DNA of 64,000 nucleotides, taken from contig CM072884.1 in the NCBI GenBank assembly GCA_037013685.1, forward strand, positions 108,303,548 to 108,367,547, given 5' to 3'. The stretch is from Acridotheres tristis. Taxonomy: Eukaryota; Chordata; Aves; Passeriformes; Sturnidae. Of this stretch, positions 24,501 through 64,000 are shown piece after piece. The notes under the pieces are model-generated. The model made no database searches. It was not told the DNA's origin and worked only from the letters and a program-made list of their open reading frames with translations. Position 1 is the stretch's first letter. Each line of letters opens with the position of its first letter. The translations under genes and the position numbers were made by a program.

Positions 24501-26458
24501 GCAAAAGCTCTGAACTTCCTATTCAGCTTTCAGTTCCTAATTCATGTAGTAAATAAATCACAGGGAGAGAAAGCCACGTACAAGTTCTCTGCAGTAGGCA
24601 AATGTCCCAGCAAATTAGAGCTCGATGTGATACAACGAGAGAGGCCATATGTACACTGCTGCACTCTTCTTCTGCCTTAAAGATCTTTATGCCTCAAAAG
24701 TTCCCCCATGCATTTTAAAAGGCTGTTATGAGGCTATTCATTTGTGATAAAATCCAAGCTGCTGCTACAAGATGATGTTTAACCGGCACATCGAGTTAAA
24801 AAGAACAAAACCTAAGGGCCAGAATGCGAGGTGCTGCTCACAAATATTACAGCTTTCCAAGCAGTTCAGTAAATTTCCAAGGGACTATTTGGAGAACAAA
24901 GTACTGCTCTACACAGGCAAGATCAGATGCTAGCCCAAAAAGTCTGCCTGAGACTGGTGATACAGCTCCTCCACCGTCTGCTCACACCAGTTGCTGAATT
25001 TATTATTATACTTCCCTCCACGGCTCTTTACTGCAATCCAATATTTTTTACATATAAATTGCTACACGTTGAAGGGAGAGGTGCAGCAAACAGGCAATGA
25101 AAAATTCCAGACATCTCCAGCTTCGTGTGCATCAGATCTTGCTCTCAGCCGTACCTGTGTCTTCCTGCTTTGCCTTGTGCACAGGTAACACAGCAGAAAT
25201 ATCTAGAACAAGATGCCAACATGCTGACAAGTAGGCATTGAGGTTTTGGTGGGTGGATTTTTTTGTACTTCTCCACCACCCCTGCATACTGCCTTCTTTA
25301 TATCTTCTCTCTTTTTTTTCCCCCCCATTGTTTGAACAGTACCAAGCTATGGAGAGCAGAAGCACTTGCATGTGACTCTCGAATCCACAGATCTTTGATC
25401 TCACTATCATTTAGATCCCTGAATAGTTACCAGTTATTACTTATAAAAGTGCATAGTCAATGCAACACAGCACAGCAGGCAGAAGTGGAAATGCTAATCC
25501 CATCAATATGGTTAGGAAAGACCAAAACTCTGAATCAGCAAATCTCTGTTCAGCATGAAGCAAGAGTTTGGGGGCAGACAAGTTTGGGGCTTTTTTGTTT
25601 TGTTTGTTTTTGTTTTATTTTGTTTGTTTAATGCAAACATTACATTTTTAAGCCCATTGTGCCCTAGCAGGCAAGAGACAGCCTCAAGGTGCTCACAGGG
25701 ACAGACTCCACTGGATAAGAGCTCTGCTGTGCCAGGCAGTTCTGAACACATCTGGGCAGATTAAAATTCAACCACACTGCCAAACACAGCAGAAGTATTG
25801 TCCTTTAGCTCACTGTAGGATCCATATGCCACTGGAAATGCCAGCATCCTATGGTTGCACTTGCATAGCCCAAATGGATAATTTAGCCTGGCTTGTCCCT
25901 TAGGTCCTCTCTGGGCTCTGGACATCTGGGTAAGAAATAAAAACACTAACAGTTTCTTACCAGTAATTTGCATGAACTATCTGATTATTCTGTAAGATGT
26001 GGATTTCTTTCCTCAGTCTACCACACAGGAAGGCAGAAATCATTTTTTTTTACAACTAGAGATTTTGTTGTACAGTACAAATAGGGCCTGTGGAGACTTG
26101 GAATTCAGGGTCTGGTTCTGACATTGAGAGTAAAATCAACCAGAAGTCTCATCTGAATAGGCTTTAGAGAGGTATTTTGTCACTTCTGTTCTGAGATCTG
26201 GACCAAAAACTCAAGGTGATAATACTTGGTACCCCAGAAATTCAACAACTAAAAAGTTACTGCTAGAAGTAGACCTGGATTCCAGGTGTTCTCTTTCAAT
26301 ATGGATCCCTTTCCTACATTACTTCCCTCCAGCCTATTTTCTCTACTGTTTTCACCTCTTCCTCAGATTTTGGAGACAGAAAAGTACATGGTGAAATAAA
26401 ACCTTTGGGAAAAAAAAGAAAATCCCTCAATTGTGAGGCTTTGAGTTGGCACCTTTTT
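21508..26458. other. Intergenic interval, right part, including the MAOB 3' UTR
   Basis: No additional gene recognised. The right end must contain the 3' UTR of MAOB, read on -. Candidate AATAAA signals on - include 25614-25619, about 0.84 kb past the stop but in an A-rich, low-complexity context. The true end is undetermined. A 147-codon open frame on - (23640-24083) shows no family features. Confidence 0.55.
25614..26458 (-). other. MAOB: Possible MAOB 3' UTR
   Basis: Runs from the base after the MAOB stop codon to the first AATAAA on the - strand. The length of about 0.84 kb is plausible for MAOB, but the signal sits in a T/G-rich stretch (+ strand) that could be chance. Confidence 0.3.
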
Positions 26459-55841
<29,383 letters not shown>

Positions 55842-58800
55842 CTAAAAGATAAACAGAAAAGCAATTTAAGAATACTTTTGCATCTGCACTGCACAGCTTT
55901 TGTGACTTGATATGTAAATACTCTCATAGCTGTCCATCCAAACCCTGAATTTTTCATTCAAACACTATGCCAGAGGGGTGAGGTGGTGGAATTAAAACCC
56001 TCAAAACCCAATAATCATTACATGGAAATGAAGCCACCTAATTAAACAGTTTGTTGCCCAATTTTACATGTGCTGAGTAAGTTTTGCACCACTTGCTCAG
56101 GAATTCTGATGCATCAGCCAGCACTCGGTATGATGGTCACCCTGCCAGGCAGAGAACTTACAAACTTTACTGCTTGTAAACAGAAAGCTGTCCTCCCCAA
56201 TATTTTATTTTTTATAACCCCAACAACAAAAAAGGAAGAAGTATTAATAGGACTGTCCTAAATTTGTGAAGTTTTCCTGACACTTGTTCTATGTCTCTGC
56301 TTTCCAGTTCTGAATATTTTGAAGTACAAAGTTTCCACACAGTCATGCCACAGGGCTCATCTCCAGAAGAACACATGGTCTGACTAAGAGATAGAATGTG
56401 CAGCTGCGTGTGGCAACAAGAACTAAAAGTGTGGGTAAGTCTACCCCAAAAAATTGGTTTTTTCCTCATCCAGTTTTTAATAGATTCTATTTCCATCTTG
56501 AGACTCTTGACGCTGAGACACCCAAGTGAAGGAACAGTAAAAACAGAGGAGGCAATATCTCTTTTTAGTTGTGATGTCATAAATCCTCAAAATTGCAGTG
56601 GAAAATACCAGTGTCAAGCCCTGCAGCAAGTGTGTCAAGCTGCTGTGGGCATGAAGGGAACTAGAAAGGGTGAACATGGAGGGAATCCAGCCCACAACCT
56701 TTCAGCTTCCTAAGATCATCTTTGCCTTTTACTTCAGCACACAAACTGAGATTTAAATAAACCAAGGTGCTTACTTTGGCTACATGTGAATTTCTAGTAG
56801 GACAAGAGTTATATTCTAGCAGGCTGTACCATCCTTTTGAACCAGCAGAATGTGTTGAAGAAAGTTCAGCAAGAGGCCAGGCTGGAAGCCACACTCATAC
56901 ATCATAAGTTATCTATCCTTTCTGGCTCCCTGCCTTGTTACCATGAGAATGCAATCAGCTCCCTCTGTGTGTCCTAGTACATGCAGTTTTTGAGTTGTCA
57001 TCCAAGCAGATTGTTCCAAGCAGAAAGCAGCCGTGGAAGAAATGGCAAAAAGCACTGACAGCAAAAACAGATGGCCCGAGCTAACATGGCAGGATTGACT
57101 GAAATGAAAATGAAGAATGTATAGCAGTCCTGGGGAGAGGCTACAGAACATTCTGGTCACCAGCTCATGGACTGGGAGTAGGAGAAGCCAGTCCTGTTCC
57201 TAGCCCCGGAGTGAAACTGCTACAATGTGCTGCAGATAAGCTCTTTCTTTCCCCATGTGAAAAAAAACAATAAAATAGAAAGGAAAAAAGTTACAATAGT
57301 GTAGAACTATCTATCTAAAGAATTTGACATTTTCTGAAGAAAAGCTGCAGATGTTTCCATTAATACATCATACCCTCCTGCTTTTTTTTTTTTTCCCTAG
57401 TTTCATGGGCTTATTTATCTTGGGTTTTCACATAAGTGTTGGTGAGAAAACCAGTAATGAAACAGATAAAGGTCTTTCCATACTTCCTACTGAGGAAATT
57501 ATATTGCAAAAACATCTGGCTGGATCAGTGGCCTTGACTACACTCAAAAATATTTGAAGATACCAAGGAAGAACATAATACAGAAACAGCCATCGTATGT
57601 AAACATGGACAACTCCTTCAAACAACTTGCAAGGAGAGATTAGCTTCTGGAGGAAAAATAAGCAACAAAACTCCTAAATAAAAGTCTGGCTTATCTGTTA
57701 AAGAAAAAAGAAGTTACTTCTCAAAAAAAGGCAAATATTTCATCAGTTGGGAGAGGATCAATAGTAGTTATTAATAATTCACAGAACGAATGCATAAACT
57801 GAAGGTTGTTGTCACTAAAGGCCTCTGCTGGCTTTTCATGCTAACAGGTATTGAGTAATCAATTAATAGCATTCAGTTACCAACACTGATTAAGGGCAAT
57901 GAGATTTGACTTTCTTTATTAAAATCTAATGAATAAACATTTCAGTGCAGGTGGGAACAAAGGCAGTTTATTCCCAGCAGCTGAACCAACAGAGAAGTTT
58001 GTGAAAGGATAACTCTCCAGATTCCACTGAAATGAGGCTGATTTGCAGCCCAGGTGCCACCTCCTTGTCTCCTCCTGCACCTTTCATCCACCTGATTGCA
58101 CCTACCATTTATTTCCCACTGTTTATTCTGGGACATGTGCCACATTTCCTCCACCCCCTGCCACATTCACGCATGGACCTGTTTAAGGCAGACAAGAGTT
58201 TACTCTCTCCTGAGGCAAAAACAAAAAACCAAAACAGTGTAGAGGGAAGGATGAGGCTTGTTAATATATCTCACTGGCCTGCCCATGCCCATCCTCCAGC
58301 AGATCTGATCTCTGCAGGGAGAGGGATGTGTCCTTGAGGCTTGGAGAATGCAGTCTGCAGGGTTCCCAAACTAAGCATCACCTGATCAGTTCAAGGGTTG
58401 GTGGTTCCCCCCTTCCTCTCAGCCACATCACTGCTCTGGTCCCAAGTTGGCTACACAAATCATCACAAACACATAACAGGAAAAAGATGGAAGAAGCAAA
58501 GGCAGAGGGTCAGGGGGGTCAGAGGGCACAGCAAAGGACCAGAATTAGGTCTCAGCACACACAGAACAGGATAACTCAAGGCTGCTGGTGACAGATTCCA
58601 CAGGACAGTGCAAGTGCCAGGTGGGAATGTTGCTGGTTTTGGTGTCTCACACATTGGGAATCACAGTACTGCCCCATCACTCCATACCTGCTCCTGGAGC
58701 TGGACCCAAACTTGGCTCTTGGACTGTCACTATAATACCCGTGAGAGGGCTGGATGCTGTGGAGGGAGAGCTCTGAGGCAAAGTGGTACAAGTGCAGGTA

Positions 58801-59376
58801 AAGCACCAAAAGTGTATTAAAATGGAAATGAACACTAGAATGTGAATATTGGGGCATGAGGTTGAGGTTAGCTTTTCACAAACTAACAACTGCTGCAGAA
58901 AACCCCATAAAACAAAACCTCTTTTCTGAGTAAAAGTCAGAGGTTCTCTCTGTGCCTCGATTGCTGCAAACAGAGCACACAGGATACCTGTGAAGCAAAG
59001 CCTGGAAAAATCAGTCACACGTGATATAAGGTCTCCTCCTGAGAAGTTTAACCCTCCACATTCCAGCACTGCCTCTGACTTACCTGCCACTCTAACACAT
59101 CACTAACAAAAGGCAGATCTTTGCTATTGCCCCCACTCCTCACAAACGAGGCAAAGAGCTGCATTCAAATGCAAAAGCCATCCAAAACTGTGACTGATGC
59201 TATTATTGTTCCTATTTTGTGCAGAGCATTTTGTCACCTAGAGGCAACTTTCCCTCCTCCTCAGGAGCATTCCAGTAGAATCAGATCTGAATTGCAATAT
59301 AAGTGCTCAGCCACTTTTGCCACCACTGCACAGAAGACAGAAACGAGGTCCAGTTTCCAAGGGGCCACAGAGAGCC

Positions 59377-59453
59377 ATATATAAATATATATGTTTATAT
59401 ATATATATAAGTATATATTTTATAGATATATATATAAATATAGAGAGAGAGAT
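59377..59453. repeat. AT-rich microsatellite
   Basis: Imperfect (TA)n/(ATAA)n array ending in a short (GA)n run. Confidence 0.85.
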
Positions 59454-60011
59454 ACAGCAGAAATCAAAGAGTTAAGCAGCCTCACCTGCAGTTCTGCTCA
59501 AAGAACCAACAGGCAGATAATTAATGCAAACAACAAAGAAGCAAAGATGATTATTTGAAGCCCTGGACTGAAAATACCACCGTGTTTAGAGGATGCTTAA
59601 CTGGGCAAGCCTCCATCTGTTACCATGGCAACCCGGTACCCAACAGCAGCCACCCAGAGATCCTGGTGGGAGATTGTCTCCCCCAGAATCTCATAATGCA
59701 AGTTCAAGTCACGAAAATCATTTCTATCCCCATCGTGCAGCACTCTGCATTCACACAGATTGGACTCAAATGTAATTATCACAGTAATTATTTCGTCTTC
59801 AGCTCCAACTTATTTCTTTCTTGTTTGACGTCTCTGTACCTACTAAACACCTTAAATTGCACCATTTCACTAAACAGCTTTGTTACAACCTCACTTCCTA
59901 ACATCAACAGCTTTCTTACCCTGAGAGAATGACTAATTCAGATTTTTATTTTTTTTTTAAAACAGAAAAATCTTAAATATTTATGCTAGGGCAAAATCCA
60001 AACCGCTATTT

Positions 60012-60062
60012 CATAGAATTAAAGTTTGGAAATATCTTCAAGACCATAGAGTCCAACCATAA
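60012..60062 (-). mobile_element. CR1 3'-tail fragment
   Basis: TCATAGAATTAAAGTTTGGA followed by AGACCATAGAGTCCAACCAT is the reverse complement of the extreme CR1 3' end. It is only about 50 bp, directly abutting an AT-rich array. Confidence 0.7.
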
Positions 60063-60172
60063 TTATATAAGTTTATATATGTATATATATGTATGGATGT
60101 ATATTTGGATTATAGATACTTGTATTATATATAATATAAATATTATAACATATTTATTATATTTATATTTGA
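60062..60172. repeat. AT-rich low-complexity array
   Basis: About 110 bp of imperfect TATATG/TATAAT repeats next to the CR1 tail. Confidence 0.8.
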
Positions 60173-63100
60173 ATTGCCAAATGTGAGAAGACTCTCATTT
60201 TTCATCTCACCCCCATGTGCCCTACAATACAGCCCTATCATCAAATATATTTGACTATCTAAAGAGTATTTAAAAGTATATTTTCTGAAAAATCTGATTG
60301 ACATTTAATAGCATCATTCTATTCTGCCTGAAATCAGCAATTTTACTGAAATATTCTTTAATCTTAGCATTTCAACAACAAAAAAAAAGCACTAGAAAGG
60401 ACATGACTGGAAATTCCATCTCTGAAAAGCTGTAAATTTTTGAAGGTGTTCTTGTTGTACTTTATCTTGTACTACTTTATCACGTTACTCCATATTTATT
60501 GTCTCCTTTCTAGGAAAAACTTCCCTTCTCTCATTTATATAATTATAAAAATCATCCACAAATTCTAAATTTTAATTCATGGAGGGAGCAAAGAAAGTTC
60601 TAAGCTGCAGGCATTCAATTAATAGCTTCTAAAATGGCTGGCACAAAAAAAATTGTTCACTTTATAAGCATAAAAATTCCTCCCTTTTACTATAATTGTA
60701 CATTGAGCAGGAAGAAATGCTGCCATTGTACCTGTTCTGTATTAACTTGCCTTAAGGTCTTAATGCAGAACATCCTCCAATTCATCAAATTTGCCAACAT
60801 TTTCCTCCCTCTATTTATTTTGACACAGAAGATACGTTTGAAAAGGTTTGTTGTTTTTTTTTTTTTTCCTGGTTGTCAACCTGTTCAGCCACATCTAAAT
60901 CACTGAGTCTGCAGAGATGTCAGGTAGCAGATGCTGCTTGACACAGCCAGTGGGCAGAGCAGCCTTGGTGCAGTCCAGGGCAGCAAACAAACATTGCACC
61001 AGGCTCAGCATGAGGATGTGCCCAAAAGTGCACCTTGGAAATGGGATAACAACACCCAGCCTGCAGGACCAGCACAGTCCTCTGCCCGGGGGTTAATGGA
61101 GAAAGTGTGGGATGCAAAAATGTTTCACAAGACTGACAGCAAAAAAAGGAAACAAAAGGTAATTGATTATATAGGGACAAGTAAGGCTGCAGGATCTAAG
61201 GTAGATTAACTCAAGTATTTTTAACAGAATTATTCAACAGATGGATGTCTATGGATATTTAACACATTGAAGCTGTTATTTCAGTAGTCTTTGTATTCTT
61301 CTTGATCATGAATGCCTTGACCAGAGAGGCTGTGAATTTAACTTCTTTTCTTAATTCAAGTGATGAGCCTCAAAAGAAAAAAAAAAAACACAAACCTAAA
61401 ATAACCCCAAGCCCCCTCAAAAAAATTGAAAATCCCTGCCCGAAGTATCTAAAATGTTAAGAAAGAAAACAGGAAATCTGTCAAAACCTACAAAAAATTA
61501 TAGAAGTTGGTACTACTGTGGGATCACATGAGAAATACAACTTTCCTCACTATTAGATGTCTCTGTACAGTATCCCTGACCTACCACCTTTGATGCTACC
61601 ACTTTCGATACCAACTTTGGAATATTTGCAAAATACATACAGCAAATAAATGAATTTGGCCAAAACTGCTGCACTGTACTCAAAGAAACAAAATCCATCT
61701 GTTAATGTTGCAGAAGGACATTTTGGGGAGAACACCACTGTTAGTGGTCAACACAGTTGCAGTGAATGAGGTCAGTAAGAAGAAACTCAGAGGAATATGC
61801 CCCAAGCAGGTGAGGTAAATTGTGGGGGAAAGAGTAAAAAAAACCTCCCTCGATCAGGAATTAAGTTTCTAGCATGTAAAAATTAGATGAGTTAGTGGAA
61901 GAATCCAGTTTGCTGTTGCTTAGACCAAATTACTCAAAAATTCAATTAAAAACCTCCTTGTTTATACTCAGGGCTCTCTGACCTCCTTCTAAGAAATGTC
62001 CCCACAACATCCGGCAATTCAGTGCCATCAGCATGAGCTACAGTTTCCATGTCACTGTGACCCTGGAGGGATGGAGGGCAGGACCAGGGAAATGACCTCA
62101 CCCACAGCCAAGCAGGCATTTTGCACCAGTGGGATTTCTCCTTTGTGCTCCACAGCTTCCTTATTGCATTGCTGTGCTAGAAATTGCAATTTAATAGCAT
62201 TGCTCTTGTTTGTGCCCTAATGAACACAATCCGATTACTGCTCTGCCACTGAGAGATCGAACCTGGCACTGGCCACCTTTACCTCTGTCACTCATCATTA
62301 GCCAGCTAAAATGTTTTAATTGAAATAATGGCTTGAGACAATAATGCCTGCAAGGCATTATAGACAAGGATTGTAAATAAAACAAAAACCAAGGCAGCAA
62401 CAGCAACAAAAAAGCAAAACCAGCGTTGGCCCAGGGTCTGGGTGAGTTAAGGTGGCACAGGATTGTTCTGTAATGTTCCTCACATGAAGGAGGAATTTTG
62501 TTCTTGTGAAGAATACTGTGCCTTCAGTGTGAAGGCAACCTTTTAACTTCTCTAGTTTGGGACATCTTAACAATGGTAATTTAGATATCTGACTCAACCT
62601 TACCACAGAAAATTCAAAAATTACAGTTCAGAACCTAAAACCATGGCAAAGCTGGGACAATGTCAATTGTTACTCTTGGTGCCTTAACTTCATGCCTAAA
62701 CAGTACAGTGAAATCTAGCAAAGCAACTCTTTTTCGACCCAAGTATTTTGGCCGTCGGGGGAGATACTCTGTTCTCCTAAACTGTATCATTGTGCTGCAA
62801 TTAATGCCATTAAAATGAGCATCACTCACCTAGAACATTATGGAGCTTAGGAAAACAACAAAATTAACAGTTTCAGAAACCCCAAGGAGCAAAAAGAGAC
62901 ATTATCAACCTACCTGCTTAAAATGTACATTTACTTAAAATATTTGTACAAAGGACCTAACATTTCTACCTAAGATACAGCACTATATGAGCAACTATAA
63001 TTTATTTCTGTTGGCATTTCATTGTCTAGCCAAGGCAATGAGTTTTTCTGTCTGAGCTCTAATTCTGTAATTTAGTCACCAAGGTCAGTATGAGCATCCC

Positions 63101-64000
63101 CATGAGTTAATGGGACTTCATGGGTGCATAATTCTAGCCCTAGCTTTCTGTGCTCTTTTCTCTGCAAGAGCTCCTGGATAATCCATTCATGGTGCAGAGA
63201 GCAGCATTTATTAAGCATTTATCAAGTTCTTAAAACCAGAATTACAAACATTCAGCCTTCACTTGTCCCAGGCATTGCAGCTGGTTAAGTGATACAGAGC
63301 CTGGGCAGGTATGAGTGAGATGACCAAAGCTGGGGGATGTTAAGCTCAGGCCCTGCATGGGATGAAGACTATTTGTGATATTTGGGTGGAAACTCAACAC
63401 CTTTGCTACAGTGGTACCCAGACTTATGCACTGAAGGCACAATTGTTCTGCCCAAGGCTTCCCTTGCTTCCACTTCACTTTTACATCTTAAGTTCTCCCT
63501 GAAACTTCATCTTGACAAAACTGAGAACTCCAGATTTTCAAAGGTTGAGTATTTCTGGAATCAATCATTTACTGGGCTCTCTTCATTTAATGGACTTGTC
63601 ATGAACAGCCATGCCCACCTCACACTTTAAAAGCATGTCAGAAGTCTTCTAGGCTTCAGTCACTTAAAAAAAAATCAAAGCCAAACACAGTCTGTGTGTC
63701 CTTTGTTATGGCTTCAGGATACACTGAAAAGTTAAAGTTAATATTAATAATGTAAGTATATTTTATACTCTGATATTATCACACACCCTCAGTCCCAGAG
63801 CCTCCTTTAGCTTAGGTCATCCCTTTCTGCTAGTTTACAATCGGGCTGCCTCAGAATACAATAGACACAACAGAGGGGAAAAAGAAGGACAGAGAGAACT
63901 GAAAGTGCTACAACAAAAAGATCATAGCACTGGATCAAATAAAGCTGAGCACAGGGACCTGGCTAAGGTTCCATACAGGAAGTTTCCTAAAAGCATCCTT

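Larger units (their letters stand above)
55842..64000 (-). other. MAOB: MAOB intron 1 (partial)
   Basis: At least 8.16 kb upstream of exon 2 with no recognisable exon 1. I looked on - for an ATG followed by a Val/Gly-rich GGGIS-type motif or a CpG-rich promoter and saw neither. It contains AT microsatellites, a CR1 tail and a TAAT-rich stretch. The neighbouring gene expected from mammals (NDP) is not in view. Confidence 0.65.

Noticed and set aside
55842..64000. MAOB exon 1 or the NDP (norrin) gene
   Set aside because: No start codon with a VVVVGGGIS-type motif, no CpG-rich promoter and no cystine-knot coding segment was seen on -.

Overview
The window is vertebrate nuclear DNA, most probably from a bird and likely a songbird. 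Coding sequence is sparse and split into short exons with GT..AG introns. The dispersed repeats are CR1 LINE 3' ends with the typical ATTCTATGA-type tail, plus solo long terminal repeats (LTRs) of endogenous retroviruses that resemble ones I remember from passerine genomes. The species call is inference; the repeats and exon structures are read directly.

Two genes are present, and they are the monoamine oxidase pair arranged tail to tail, as in other amniotes. The MAOA-like gene is on the + strand from 752 to its stop codon at 11894-11896. It is cut by the left edge, so only exons 6-15 are here (1,090 coding bases). The MAOB-like gene is on the - strand from exon 2 at 55841 to its stop codon at 26461-26459 (exons 2-15, 1,520 coding bases, 506 residues). 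Its exon 1 (start codon and first part of the FAD-binding motif) was not found and should lie beyond 64000. The ten shared exons (6-15) have identical lengths in both paralogs: 142, 150, 160, 97, 54, 58, 98, 112, 63 and 156 bases. All reading frames are open and every splice site is canonical, so both look functional. Both encode flavin enzymes of the mitochondrial outer membrane that oxidatively deaminate neurotransmitter and dietary amines.

Region by region: 1-11896 holds MAOA exons 6-15, with a 730-bp solo LTR (10991-11720) ending only 20 bp before the exon 15 splice acceptor. 11897-26458 is the intergenic interval between the two 3' ends. It contains both 3' UTRs, whose ends cannot be fixed, two CR1 fragments, and a large LTR (20193-21507) carrying a 38-bp minisatellite. 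26459-55841 holds MAOB exons 15-2. Its introns contain a 198-bp near-pure purine tract (39533-39730), a CR1 copy (41130-41585), and a CR1 split by a 607-bp solo LTR with a 6-bp target duplication (43412-44225). 55842-64000 is MAOB intron 1, with AT-rich microsatellites and a small CR1 tail.

I found no undescribed system. The observations most worth following are: the LTR that has displaced the natural branch-point region of MAOA's last intron; active-site gate residues in the MAOB-like protein (Phe and Leu) that differ from human MAOB (Ile and Tyr); and a mosaic of A-like and B-like exons, with the two C-terminal membrane anchors resembling each other. These suggest retained ancestral states or gene conversion.
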